Shown here one piece after another: positions 1 through 12,900 of a DNA stretch of 64,000 nt; positions within the stretch are counted from its first letter, which is position 1; each line of letters opens with the position of its first letter. The stretch lies in contig JAALGZ010000024.1 in assembly GCA_015227615.1 (NCBI GenBank), forward strand, positions 434,001 through 498,000, written 5' to 3'. The translations under genes and the position numbers were made by a program. This stretch comes from Labyrinthula sp. Ha (lineage: Eukaryota; Sar; Bigyra; Labyrinthulida; Labyrinthulaceae). The notes below the pieces were generated by a model. It was not told the origin of the DNA, made no database searches, and saw only the letters and a program-made list of their open reading frames with translations.

Positions 1-1330
1 TTCAATTCAGATTTTCTCGGTTGCACCTTCATCAAGTATGCGCAAGTACCCAAGTGTTCTATTTCAAAGAGGACTTTCTTAGGGAAAGATAGTCTTTAAC
101 AGAGTAGCTGTTTCAAAACAGTTATATTTTATTTTTTTTTACTACATCGAGTCTTTATTTACAAGTACTAATGATGCATCTTTTTCTGGATAGCATTGGG
201 GACATAAACTTATACAAAACAGATTAGGGACTCAATCTATAAAAATTCTATACTGCTTTTGATATGGGTAGAACTATATGAATATTCATACGATGTTTCT
301 AGCATTAGTTAGCTCTTTCTTTAAGATATTCTTATATTCTTAACTCTGTTCATTTGCTACAGAAAATGTAGAGGCTAGATCCAACATCCCAGCATAGATA
401 ATTGAAATATTGATTTGTTTAACACAGTCTTTACATTATCATATATCTCCGAATAAAGCATGGAGGAGGAGATGTTTTTTGGACATGTTCTTGTATAAAA
501 AGAAAGAAAACAAATAGTTAGCTAGATTTTTCTCAATTTAGTCGAAGTACATAATTGTATGGATAAATTAATGATCAATTTAAACAAAAACATAATAGTC
601 AATTCTTTTCCTCAATGTGTGTGTGTTACGACTCTTCAAGGATAGATTGTAAACTAAATATAGAAAGACCATATGTTCTACTTTTTATTCTTTAACTTGA
701 ATTATTTCTTATTGGGTTTAAGTTGATGACGTGTGGGTGAACTAAAGTCCAAATAAGCACATACTAGTGGGTTGTAATTATATTTTTAATTATATTTTCT
801 ATAACCAATAATATTCATTCTGGATGAATTTTCAAATACACACGAAAAAAATAATAAGAGTTTATATTTTATTATTTATATTTACTATGTTTTTGGATTT
901 ACTCTTAAATATTATTGTAAAATTTTCTATTATTTTTAGATTAATTACCGAAAATTCGGTAAATTATATAATTAAATATCAGATTTTAAATATATAATAA
1001 TATATCAGTTTTTTATTTACTATATTTATATATATTAAGAACTAGTTCTTATACTTCTTATACCATGGAATATAATATATATAAAATATTATATATATAT
1101 ATATACCATAATATTATTTCATTTTGTATTCGTTATATTTATGAGTTATGTCAAAATAACCATACGCACAATTTGTAAGTAAATGAGATATAAATACAGT
1201 AAATTATTAAAGGTAAGAAGAAAAGAAGAAACCACCCTTTCTTTATTATAATGACTCGTGCAATATCTATTTATTTCCGTTTTAGGTAAGAAAACAAAAC
1301 TAACCAAAACAGAACAAAAACAAAATAAAT
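1..1330. other. intergenic, no gene recognised
   Basis: No coding region is recognisable. The sequence is AT-rich and becomes almost pure A/T from about 840 to 1130. The last 70 bases before the first gene form an A- and C-rich, T-poor tract, the usual 5' leader in this window. Confidence 0.6.
1089..1105. repeat. (AT)n microsatellite
   Basis: A short uninterrupted AT dinucleotide run lies inside a larger, nearly pure A/T block at about 1015-1110 upstream of the hydrolase gene. Confidence 0.7.
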
Positions 1331-3349
1331 ATGAAACTTATATTCCTATTTCAACAAAGTTTGTTACTATTTTCTATAGTAAGAGCTCAATTTGAACTAT
1401 TCTCTGACTTAGAATATGGACCAGCTGAAAGAAATATACTTGACTTATATATCCCAAACGCAAATTCTTTTGAAGATCAACAACATCCACTTGTGTTATT
1501 TATTCATGGAGGAAGATGGCAAAGAGGAGATAAATCACAAATTCTTTTATATAATAGAATAAATGCAATGACTTCAAATGGACTTGCTGTAGCTTCTATG
1601 AACTGGCAATATTCATCTACAGCTATTTGGCCAGCACAATTAAATGATATAATTTCTGCTTTAGATTTTCTTTCAGAAGAAGAAAATGTAGATTTATATG
1701 GATTAGATATTACAAAAATATCACTTTGGGGACAAAGTTCAGGTGCACATATGGCACTTATGGGTTCTTTTAATGCAGAAGAAATGACAAGTTTAAATTT
1801 AAATATATCAGCTGTTATTTCTTGGTATGCACCAAGTGATTTATATCAAGTATATTCAGATCGACTTATAGATGAAGTTGAAGGAACAATATTTGATGCA
1901 GCTCCTGAAGAACAAGTATTAGGAGTTAATAGAACAATAGAAAATAAACAAATATTTGATGAAGCAAGTCCTTTATATATTATAAATAATACAGAAGTTG
2001 GTATAAAGCTTCCAGTTGAAAATTTATTAATAGTTCATGGAGATTCAGATAATACAGTTTCACCTTTACAAAGTGAAAGATTATATAGTTCACTTTTAGA
2101 ACAAAAAGGTTATTCTTCTTTAGAATATAGAATAGTTGAAGGTGGTGAACATGGAGGTGAAGGTTTTGATGAAGAAACTTTTTATGCAGTTAGTTTTCTT
2201 GCTGAATCAATGGGTTCTCAAAAACCTAATTACGACCTTATTTCTGATTTAAAATATGGAGAAGATGAAAGACAAAATGTAAGTTTATATTTAGCAACTT
2301 CAACACCAGAAGGATATGCAAATAATCCACTTATTTTATATATTCATGGAGGAGCTTGGTTTAGAGGAAGTAATGCACAAGTCTTAGATTATAATAGAGC
2401 CCAAGAAATAACCTCCCGTGGATATTCTGTTGCTGCAATAAATTATAGATTTAGTTCAACTGATTCTTGGCCAGCACAAAAAAATGATGTTATTCAAGCA
2501 CTTGATTTTCTTGTTGAAAATAGTGAAATTTATAAATTCAACCTTTCTAAAGTTGCAATTTGGGGACAAAGTTCAGGTGCTCATTTAAGTTTACTAGGTG
2601 GATTATTATCTCAAGAGTTAACAGAGTCTAATTTAGAAATATTAGCAACTGTTTCATGGTATGCGCCAAGTAATTTATACGATCTACCTCAAGATTTACT
2701 TGATGATCTAGTACCTGGTCCTGATGAAACTGAATTTATACCTGCAAAAAATCCAAGTGAAGGTGAGCCTGAAGAAATGTTAATGAATATGAGTTTAACA
2801 GAAGAAAATAAAGATTATTTTGATGCAGCAAGTCCAGTATATTGGATTAACTCTATGGAACGTGGATTACCAACTTGTGATTTCTTAGTTTTACATGGTA
2901 CTGCAGATGACAGAGTTTCTCCACTTCAAACCCTAAGATTATTTCATGCTCTTGAAAATCAAGGGGGTGCTCAAAATTTAAATGTACGTATCATTGAAGA
3001 AAATGGACATGGAGGTGAAGATTTTTTTGATGAAACAATTCCTTCTTTGGATTTTATTTCAAGAAGCTTTGGATTGGCTGAGTTTGATTGGGCAGATAAT
3101 AATGATAACGTGGATTTAATCTTAACTGGAGTTGAAGCTTCAGAATATGAAGCTATTGGCACAGAAATTGAAGACGAGGAAGAGGAATCACTTTTTGAAG
3201 ATGTTTCATTCTTGCAATCAGCTCTGGTTATTACTCTTCTCTTGGTTGTAGGGTTAGTAGCTAAAATTGGATTTACCAAACAAAAATTTTCAGTTGAATC
3301 TACGCCTGGAAAAAAACAAACTGTATTGGTTAAAGAGGCATCTCTTTAA
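1331..3349 (+). CDS. secreted/membrane-anchored tandem alpha/beta-hydrolase (esterase-like), two catalytic domains
   Basis: A 672-residue single-exon protein. Residues 1-20 look like a signal peptide (MKLIFLF...SIVRAQ). Two homologous alpha/beta-hydrolase domains follow, at about 22-297 and 303-580. Each keeps a full set of catalytic motifs: the oxyanion-hole HGG (HGGRW, HGGAW), the nucleophile elbow GQSSGAH (about residues 134-140 and 412-418), an acid-loop Asp (VHGDSD, LHGTADD) and the late His (EGGEHGG, EENGHGG). The fold resembles the BD-FAE/carboxylesterase/kynurenine-formamidase-like group. An acidic linker leads to one membrane segment (about 632-650) and a short basic tail, so the predicted topology is an outward-facing type I ectoenzyme. 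Substrate is unknown. The start is the only ATG before the signal peptide and follows an A-rich leader. Inference: internal duplication with both halves still active. Confidence 0.88.
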   Translation: MKLIFLFQQSLLLFSIVRAQFELFSDLEYGPAERNILDLYIPNANSFEDQQHPLVLFIHGGRWQRGDKSQILLYNRINAMTSNGLAVASMNWQYSSTAIWPAQLNDIISALDFLSEEENVDLYGLDITKISLWGQSSGAHMALMGSFNAEEMTSLNLNISAVISWYAPSDLYQVYSDRLIDEVEGTIFDAAPEEQVLGVNRTIENKQIFDEASPLYIINNTEVGIKLPVENLLIVHGDSDNTVSPLQSERLYSSLLEQKGYSSLEYRIVEGGEHGGEGFDEETFYAVSFLAESMGSQKPNYDLISDLKYGEDERQNVSLYLATSTPEGYANNPLILYIHGGAWFRGSNAQVLDYNRAQEITSRGYSVAAINYRFSSTDSWPAQKNDVIQALDFLVENSEIYKFNLSKVAIWGQSSGAHLSLLGGLLSQELTESNLEILATVSWYAPSNLYDLPQDLLDDLVPGPDETEFIPAKNPSEGEPEEMLMNMSLTEENKDYFDAASPVYWINSMERGLPTCDFLVLHGTADDRVSPLQTLRLFHALENQGGAQNLNVRIIEENGHGGEDFFDETIPSLDFISRSFGLAEFDWADNNDNVDLILTGVEASEYEAIGTEIEDEEEESLFEDVSFLQSALVITLLLVVGLVAKIGFTKQKFSVESTPGKKQTVLVKEASL

Positions 3350-6300
3350 TAAGTATACAGCAATTTATAGTTTGAGTTATAAAAATGGTTAGAAACTAGA
3401 GTAGAAGTTTCTCAGGTTTAAACTTAATGAAATGAATAAATAATTTTTTCATAGCTGTTCATAAGTAAAACAAAGAACAAAAATATATTTTTTCAAGTCT
3501 TGGATAGCAGAAATACTGCTGAATATTTAATAGTATATTGTATATAGTTATTTCAAGTTGGTGACATGAAAATAAGTGGATTATTTTTTTAATATCTGTA
3601 TTATTTTACTCTGTGTATCTGTGTACATTAACACTTTATTGGTAACTTATTCATAACAATATTAAATTACCATATAAATTGTGTGCAGTTGGTTTCTAAC
3701 CTATATTTGAACAGTCAATGAGATATAACTGTAATGCTTGGAAAGGAAAAAATATTAAAATCAAGGTCTTACAGTACCCAAAATGCGTAATATCAGAAGA
3801 AAGGGTACTTGGCAAAAATAAACTATATTACATTAAATAAAAGAGGTTTAGAAGAGACTGTTCTCAAGAAATAAACAACCCTGCATAAAACAATATTTTA
3901 CAGGGATTTGAAATGTTTATTGTAAGCCGTCTTTGTCTGAATTTGAGTATCTAATGTCAACCATTTCTGACCCTGTATACTCTTGCCACAATTGTTCCAA
4001 GCTCTAGGCACTAAGAAACGTCGATGCCTAAAGATAATAAACAACTTCGAGAAATTCCCGATAAAATAGCAAAGAGCTTGAGCTAAGAGCTCTGGTTCAC
4101 ATCAATTACCTGGTATTTTTTAGCTTTCAAGGCTGACTATAAACATGGAATCTTATATCAACAACCTTGTTGAAATAGTTTAGTTATATTTGTTGGTAGA
4201 ATAAATTATAAATTAAATTCACTAATGTGATTCAATTATGGTGGGCAATGTAGAATGTGCCTCGCGAATAGGGATATCAGTGAATTTGACGAACTATTTA
4301 CTCAGATCTCATGGGGATATATCTCTAATTTGCCGTCTCACGGATAAATGAAGAACCCTAAGATTTTATTCCATACATCAATAGAATACATGTCTGAAGA
4401 ACAAGAATTCATTCTATTACTAGTAATAATCGTTTATAGAGAAGCTAGCAACAAAGTAAAAATAATAATATTTTTAATTAAAGAAGCATGTACAAGAATC
4501 TGTTTATTTTAGATGGAGCTATTATAGAACACCTCGTGAAGAGAAATGGATTGTTATTGCGCAAGTGCCATTCAAGAACATTACCATGTCGACATGTGAA
4601 ATGATTTTGTAGCAAACCATATTTTAAAGAAAAATATGTATCAGATAGAAGAAGCAATTATCTGAGTTCTTATTACGATTGTACTGGTTTCGCTTTGTTG
4701 AGGATTATTGGTATGGGAAATTATATGGATGAAACTAGGGAATACTGTCGAAACAGCTTAGCCATATTTTTTTAGCCAATAAATGATCAAATTAAAGCAA
4801 AGTCAACAGAGGTTACTGCATATACCTAACTATCTTATTTTTATATTTGAAACATCATATTTAGATTTTTAAAACCTTCAATAACTGCACAACTTCTTAT
4901 AAATTGTGCAAGTTATTATTTCGGTTTTTGAGTAATGTGTGTGAAAGGTATTAGTTGACCTTAGACCCAGTTTCGTGAAATAAAATATTAATGTTTTCGA
5001 CACATCGGTTCTATGTGGCAGCTACCCCGAATATTGTATCCTCCCATTTCTAATTTTATCCATGAGCCCAAGCTATACCTGGGATAGCTCTCTATTAGGT
5101 TTGTTGCCAGGAAGATTAGAGACAAATACCGGGTACTCGCATAAATGGGTCCTACCTTTAATTAGGTTGGTATACAGAAGAGAATTCATCATTGAGAAAC
5201 TGAGGAAACTCAAACATAAACATACCCAGGGCAATTTTTTGAAGTTATGGGGATCCGTCAATTCCCCTTGAAAAATCCTCAGAAATCCTAAGTAAATAAG
5301 CCAATCACTCCCTGAATTAATTCTTTTATCGGTATCCTAATAAGTTGCTCTACCAGTTCAACACTAGGAAATCCTCAATGTGTTTATCATTTCTCCATGA
5401 ATGTTGTATTGAGAGTTGCTCAGACTTGCTAAGCCAGTAGGATAATTTCTGAAAGGTCCAAAGCAACTCTAAAAGAAGATTTACTACACACCCCTCCCGG
5501 TACCAAGTGGTTGCGGTTCTTCCTTACTCTTATCATTTGTGATAAATCTAAGCGGTTTTTATATTATTTTCTCTCCGTGTCAATACTGTTTCCCTCAACA
5601 AAAATCCCTTTCCTGAATAATACCGCGACCAAGTACCATATTTAGAGTTAGAGAACGACTAGGTACCATTAAATCCATCACAGTATGCGAAAGTTCTTAA
5701 TTTCATTTGCACATGTCTCATTCTAGATAATATGAAATTAGGATATGTTTGCCCCGGACTTTGCAATTCTTGTGTCTTCTATAAATTTGACATGATATTG
5801 ACCTTGTTCATATTCCTAGTAATATGATATATAAAGCCGCTAGTCATAAGCATTGAGGTACTTGAGTTGCATTATTTTCTTAACGGTGTCCAAAAGATTT
5901 CATATATTCTAAGCATAGAGCTGATTTAGCAATTTGCAACATTTTATTATGGTATTAACGTTAGCAAATACTGGACCAGCTCTAATGAAAAGCTCAGGGT
6001 ATTGATAAGTTAATGCCCTATTGTATCTTTTAATACAGCATATTGTTATTGAAAATGAAGATGAGTACATAAAATATTATTAATGGTTTTGTTGGAAGAG
6101 ATTTGTTTTTTTCATTAAAACACGTAAGAGGTTTCTGGAAGAGGAGAGTAGCTACATGTGCTTTGAGATTTTATTTTAAAAACTAGGCTGCTAATATTAT
6201 AGCATAGTTTATGTAGTACTTCAATCAATTTCATTGTAATATAAATTCGTTTCTGTTAAATGATATATTAATGCATTAATTCTACGATTTTCTTATATTT

Positions 6301-8012
6301 CATTCTTGATGTTATGTAAGATTACAAGTGAAGTGGGTTATATTAAGTCAGATTCAATTTATTTAACAAGCATTTATGATCATAGGAGGAAGAGGTAGTT
6401 TGTAACTGTGTGTAGAAAGTTTTTAGAACGATAAATAATGGTATTAATTAGGGGATCAACTAGCAAAAAATATAGCAAGTAAAACTGTGAATCAAGATAG
6501 CAAAGGAAAATTGAAAACGGAGAACTGGACCTAAGAAGTAATAGGGGGCGGTTATATTTCTAATCCTTTCTAAATAATACATAAACTTAAAGAACATTTA
6601 GTAGTCTGGATTTTTTACTAGTCTTTGTCTAGCAAGAATGTTCGCTGAGGACACAGCTACATAAAATACACCTCAATCAAAACAGTAACAAAGAGCAGTA
6701 TTGGGAAGTAGAAAAACATGCCTGGAACCTAATCAAAACAATAATAGTTCTTTGCTAAACTGACATTACCCCTGATAATAGTACTATTGGGATATTAGAT
6801 TGAATAAGACATCCTGGAGGATTGTTCCGTAGTCACTTGCTTGTTCGAAATTTTCGAGAAGTCTATATTGTTCATGTCGGAGAAGCCGCAACTGTGTACT
6901 TAGAAATTTGTACACAAGCTGCTAATATACAATAAAATGGCACGAAATTTCTCAGATATAGCAACTCTGGTGCAAACATTATTACAATACTACATTAATG
7001 ATGAAAATATGTTTGATTCGTGCCGCTGATAAGTTACGAAGGGTGAAGAAACCAAATCCAACATAAAGTCAGATGCACATTTCTTATTGCATACGTATAT
7101 AATATGTAATCCGTTGAAGTTTAAGAAAATTAAGCAGGAAATAAGAGCAACGGTAATTTAAACCCAAATTCTGCAGTTTCCATTGCTGCTCCCCAGGAGA
7201 CCTGGACCCAAGACCGTGTGTGTTGGCATACCAGAGGAGTTTTCATTTCAAAAAAACTGTTATTGGATTAGAGGTTCACGAAGCAGTTCTTTGCATTGTT
7301 GAAAAGAACATATTTTTCTTTTCTTCTAAATATCTTGACTTGATACTTTAAAACCTTTATTGCAACCCGAGGAACTCAGAAAAAAGGTACAAAACACTAG
7401 GAGAAGCAATAGGAACTACGTGACCAGCCATAATCTTGTCAAGGGTAATTAAATTTATATATATTATACAACTTATTCTATACTTTTGATAGTTTTAGAA
7501 ATATTTCTTAGGAGTTTTTATTGTTTAATTTATAGCCACTTTGCTGCTCGTGCTTGTGCCTCCAGTTATTTCTCTTACCCTGGTGGGCAAATGGGTTAGC
7601 TTACTCTAACATGTTCAAAAAGAGCAGATTATTTCTATAACTAACACCATTGAAGCAAAAGGTGACCTAAACCAGTGAGCTAGTGAGAGCAATATATCAT
7701 AAGGTAGAATTCACAGAATAAGCGTAAGAAAATGAAATTGATCGATGAAACGATTTTACTAATAGTAAGCAATATGCCATCAGAAAATAATCTTGTCCAA
7801 GAGTTCAAAGAATATGACTATATAATACTAGAACATATCAATAGCATAAATATATTTGATACTTTCAAGTTAACTTAACTAATTCTTATTTTTTTGATTC
7901 GACAGAAAGTGATTATTAGTAGATGTACAACTACTAATGACGTCATTATGTAGTAGCCGATCTAGTTTTTGTACACCCAGAACTAAACGAAAAATACGAA
8001 ATAAAACAAGAA
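3350..8012. other. gene-poor interval
   Basis: About 4.7 kb without a supported gene. ORFs here are under about 70 codons, lie on both strands over the same bases (for example around 5062-5271) and match nothing I recognise. GC content looks somewhat higher than in the A/T-rich gene flanks. No tRNA or rRNA was recognised. Confidence 0.5.
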
Positions 8013-9257
8013 ATGTTTTTCCAAAGATTTGTAAAAGGTCGAAACATCGATGCTCTTGTAGAAAACATGACAATAGATAAAGTTGAACATGTGAATCACA
8101 TTGACTTTGATCGAGATAAAGTAACAGTTGATTCCAAGGCAAAGAACGGACTTGCAAACATCCCCAAAGATTATGATGCAGCACTTGAAGCAGCTGGTTT
8201 AAGTAAAGAAGAAATAATGGAAAATAAAGATAAAGTTTTAAATATTCTTCAACTTAATTTTGAAGGGTTACCAAAAGTTCCAACAACTCAAGCATTTCAA
8301 AGAAATTTAGATGAAGTATTTACAGTAACACCGGGAGACCCAGAAAAGATTCTAAGAAGAGTAAAAAAATTAGGACAAGGTGGACAAGGAAAAGTTCTTT
8401 TATGTGTTGATACAAGAACAAATACAGAAGTTGCAGTAAAAGTATCAGATTCAAATATTGTTGAAGAAATTAAACAAGAAATAGCTATGCAAGCAATGAG
8501 TAAACATAAAAATGTTGTCAAAGTTTTTGATATTTTTGTAAAGTTTGATGAATATTGGATTGTTATTGAACTTATGTCAAATTCTTTAGTTCCTTTAATT
8601 CCTCTTGATTGGAATGAAAAACATTTAGCTTATGTTTTTAGAGAAACTTTACAAGGATTAGAAAGTTTACATTCAAGACATAGACTTCATAGGTATTTTT
8701 TTACCTATTTTTATTTTTTAGAGATATTAAACCAGATAACATTTTATGGAATTATTCTGGACAAATAAAATTAGCTGATTTTGGTTTTGCCACGTCATTA
8801 ACTAAAGAAGCTGATCATAGAACAACTGTTTTGGGAACCCCACTTTGGTAAGTTTAATATGATTATTATTTATTGAAATAGGATGGCACCAGAAATAATA
8901 AATAATCTTGAATATGATTATGCTGTTGATATTTGGGCAGTTGGAATAACAGCTATTGAATTAGCAGATTCACTTGCACCTTTTGCAGGTATTGAACCTA
9001 TGAGAGCAATGATGTTAATTTCAAAATCTCCATCACCTAAATTAAATAAAAAAAATAAATGGAGTATTGAATTTAATAGTTTTGTTGATAGATGTGTAAA
9101 AAAAGATCCAAAAGAAAGAGCTGAAAGTCATTTTCTTTTAATTCATCCATTTATTGGAAGTGCAGCTAGAAAAAAAAGTTTTTCTAAATGGTTAGAAGAA
9201 CAAAGAAATGTTATAGAACCTAAAAAAATGGGTCCTCCAAAGAAGAAAAAGAATTAA
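8013..9257 (+). CDS. PAK-like (STE20 group) Ser/Thr protein kinase, three exons
   Basis: Exons are 8013-8692, 8722-8847 and 8882-9257, giving 393 residues; introns are 29 and 34 nt. Splicing restores an uninterrupted kinase core across both junctions. Residues 21-86 resemble a CRIB/p21-binding domain: IDKVEHVNH fits the I-x-x-P-x-x-F-x-H spacing with Pro and Phe replaced, and LSKEEIMENKDKVL follows as in PAKs. The kinase domain starts near residue 110: Gly loop GQGGQGKV, VAVK lysine, EIKQE helix-C Glu, HRDIKPDN catalytic loop spanning exons 1-2, DFG, and GTPLWMAPE spanning exons 2-3. The C-terminus is Lys-rich. Expected role: Rho/Rac-GTPase-regulated actin and polarity signalling in the cytosol. 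At under 400 residues it is short for a PAK, with little N-terminal region. Its TAA overlaps the stop codon of the convergent neighbour. Confidence 0.9.
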
Positions 9258-9928
9258 AAGTTGTTTTTAAATAGATTAAGTTCAAATTCTTTTATATCTT
9301 TCTTAAAGCTTTGATTAGTGTCATTTGATGAAATGTATATTTGTGGTAAGTCATCTAAAATTTCTTCTGAATCAAAAGAAGATTGAGTAAAAGTAGGTGA
9401 ATACTTTTGTTTTTCTTGGTTTTCCAGTTGTTTTTTAAGTCGTTTGTTTTCATTTAAGAGGATTAAAAGAGATGAATGTGTATTTTCAATTAATTCTTCT
9501 GCAGATTTCAAAACAGAACAGATTTCATTCTTAGAAAAAGTTTCATTTTTAAGTTGCTTTAACTCATTTTTTGTATTTTGAAGTTCTTTTTTATTGAATT
9601 TATTTTTCTTCTTCATAATTTCGAGTTGGTTAATTTGAAAAACAGCTTCTTCTTCAAGGTACAAAAACTGTTCACCAATTTTTTTCAACATAGAGTTTTC
9701 TTTTGAAAGTTTGATACATTCCAAACTTTTCTGTACAACTTTTTTTTCTGCATTTTCTAATTTTTGCATCATTATTTTTGTTTCTTTTGTTACATTTATG
9801 ACTTTATTTTCTGTTTGATTCTCTTCTAATATATCCCTCATAGAAGAAATTTGTTTATTCAAGCAAGATAAAAGGTATATTGGAGAAAATAACTCCATAA
9901 AGCTCCCGCAGCAGCGGAAAGGGTTCAT
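9254..9928 (-). CDS. coiled-coil protein of unknown function
   Basis: A 224-residue single-exon ORF starting at an ATG preceded by an A-rich leader. I do not recognise a family. The N-terminus contains FRCCGS and a modestly hydrophobic stretch (about 10-25). Residues about 30-175 are almost continuous Lys/Glu/Asn/Leu heptad-like helix (KKLENAEKK, KNELKQLKN, NENKRLKKQLENQEKQ), then an acidic Ser-rich tail. It is probably a structural or scaffold coiled coil. Its stop codon and that of the PAK-like kinase share the palindrome TTAA, so the two mRNAs must overlap tail to tail or have essentially no 3' UTR. Confidence 0.65.
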   Translation of the reverse strand: MNPFRCCGSFMELFSPIYLLSCLNKQISSMRDILEENQTENKVINVTKETKIMMQKLENAEKKVVQKSLECIKLSKENSMLKKIGEQFLYLEEEAVFQINQLEIMKKKNKFNKKELQNTKNELKQLKNETFSKNEICSVLKSAEELIENTHSSLLILLNENKRLKKQLENQEKQKYSPTFTQSSFDSEEILDDLPQIYISSNDTNQSFKKDIKEFELNLFKNNF

Positions 9929-12900
9929 TCTTCTTCTTATGTATTGATTTCTTATGTTTTTTTGTGATTTAGAATTTGTGATTTATAATCATTTTTTGTG
10001 AATTATTAAATTTGAGCATACTCATGGTAATGCAACATTGTTATATTATATTATACAAGCAGCAGATTTGTATCATTGAGAAATTCCATAATAAGAAAGG
10101 AATTCATTTCTACAGTTTTACTTAAAGCAAAAGAAAAAATATTTTATCATAGTTATAGTATTTATTTTATTGAGTCTAACATTATTAAAATTATAGATTA
10201 GGATCAACAAGTTTCCTAGATTTTCCGGTTACAAGTTGGCTCCATCGAATGTGTAGCGTTTCAATAAAGACACTAAGGACATCAGATGGAACTATTAAAG
10301 GTAAGAAATTATGATTTGAATAATTCTTATATTTTTTTATAATAAATGGGCTAGGAAGAAATATTTGATGAATGAATCTCTATTAGAGCATTGTTACCAG
10401 GTAGAAATGATGAACTCCTTATCCTCTTACAGGCATGCTTCTATCGAAATATACCATAGCTTCAATAGACATAATTTAATAAATTCAAACAAATTTCAAA
10501 AAAATGAGTTAGAACTTAATACCACCATGCTCTTCTTACAGAAATTATTTTCCTATCCAATGTCAAACATACTTCAAGAAATTGTTCAATAAACTACCTG
10601 TCAAGAAAATCCTACGTGCTGCTTTCAAACTGGAAACTAAATTTAAACTTCAGTAAGATACATATAATATATAGTATTTTTCAATATTGTATCATGAAAT
10701 AATATTCCTCGATAGTTTTGCCAAGTTAGAAGCAGGTTTGCATTTTTTTGAAAATTGAACAAGGTAGCTTCATTGATAGATTGGCGAACATAATAAAACC
10801 TGTTACAATACTCTAAAGAGAATGTTTCATACAAAAGAAACCATTATCACTTTAGTAGGATTTACTTCTTTTAAACCAAGCATGAAACTCGTCATGAAGT
10901 TGACCCATTTTTTTTGTTCTATTGATATGCTAGCCACAATTCATATACAGAGCTATCATCCGTTACGTCGGGGAAGTGATATTCTTTGTTTGAACCATAT
11001 TTTGCCAGAGTCTATCTGGTTTAATTGTAGCTGAATAGAAATTTGGAAAACAACTGTGAGATTTTTGCTTACACTGAATATGGAATCTCTAGTACCTAAT
11101 CATTTCTGTAAGCTGTGAAACTTTTTAACCATTAGTCCTATACCACATTTTTGTTATCGTGGGAAACAGAACAAAGAGCTTAGTGCCATGTAGAGTACCG
11201 AATTGTTTTTTACTTAATGTTGCTAATACTGAAGGAATACTGATGACCAGTCCAGTCCATGACATTATGATTCTAGGGAATTTTCTGCGAAGTCAACTTA
11301 TGAGAATCAATACAAAGTAGATTCTGATTAAAGTCTAAGTCGCAAACAAAAATAGCGATACCAAGGAAAACAAAGCTACGAGCTTCCTGAAGTACTTGGG
11401 CTTATTTTTCTATTAGAGTCAAAATGGGTTTTTTCATATCCAATAGTACAAGGATAGACTTCAAGCGTCTCCTTGCAAGCAACATCACTTTCACTACAAC
11501 CCAACGAAGCAAGTAAAAGTAGTTTTATATTTCTTAATAACAACTTAAGGTAGGTTCTAGATTTTTTCGGATATTGCGACTAAGCATGACTAATTAGTAA
11601 TTTTGCTTATTAGCTAAATTAAAAAATATTGCCAAATATTTGCACACTTAATCTTCAGTAGATCTAATTGAAACCTACTATAACAACACTACAAAAAAGC
11701 TAAGCTATTACAGAAAAGCCTCACTTGAAGCAAGTTAAACTAAGACTTATCCCAAGGCAATTCGGTGACGAACCAAGCTACTATAGCAAAAACCAAAGTA
11801 ACAGGTGAACAATAGGTCATAGACACTCCCTAATAATGATTAAACGTAAATTTTTACCCTTCAGCCTAGATGCTGACTAAGGTATTTAGTACATATTGGC
11901 AGCAGTAACGATAATCATACTCTCATAACAAAAGTGTCTAGTGACTCATCTGGCCAAGTAATGAATGCTAGCTTTAGGGAGGAAATTTGAAACCTCTGCA
12001 TGATTTCATAAGGACCTATGCCAGGTTATTATTGTTTCCGCGACACGTTCTGATAATTTGATTTCATATTAAGTTTTCGGGTAAATTTTATCTTTTAAGC
12101 ATTTGAAAAATCTCTTGCAGTAAACTTTGACATTTTAGTGAAGTTCGGGCGTCAAATTAATCACTTATTATTAATTAGGAGTCTTTCTCGTGCTAGAAAT
12201 AAAATTGACGACTGTTAAGAAAATGGTTCCTAAATAACGTTAGTGGCCCAGCTAATGTGAAACAAAAGGTTACTACTAACATTCCAACGTTAAGATTTTT
12301 CTGTTTTTTCAATTCTTAGAATCTCAATAGGACTCCTACAAATTTGCTGCTTGCAGTTACATATGGTGCAGAAAATTTCAAAAAAAAATATTATATCGAA
12401 ACATTAATTTAGAACAACATTGAGCGTATAAGAAATACACCATTTGAAACTTTTTAAAGTGAAAATCCGAAAAAGACAAGGTATCGTAGCGTTCAAGGTT
12501 AGATTTAATACCAAAAAAACGTGGAAACTATTCGTAGTATATCTTAAGACTTTATCTGTTCGGAAGTCTTAATATAGTGTTTAGGTTGCTTTAGAACTTT
12601 GCTTTAATATTTTCCTAAATAAAATGTCTTGCCTTAATAATGGAGAACTTTAAAGGATAAACAAAACTTTAACTTCTACAGTTACAACTCGGACCCTTGG
12701 CAGGATGAACTCAAAATTTAATTCGCTACAAATCCCTTCTTCCTCTAAAGTGCGTTCTTCACTTCTTCGCATATGACATCAAACTATAAATTAATAAGAA
12801 GAACACTTTTAAGTAAAATGAACCTTGGGAGATGTAAGGCGAGTTGCTCAACAAAAACGACTTCTAAGCTCCCGAAAGCTAAGCCTGTTTTCTCTGCACA

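Noticed and set aside
2971-3279. 102-codon ORF antisense to the hydrolase gene
   Set aside because: Serine-rich shadow of the acidic coding strand; the plus-strand protein explains the region.
5062-5271. Two overlapping opposite-strand ORFs of about 65 codons
   Set aside because: Mutual shadows with no recognisable product; no A-rich leader.
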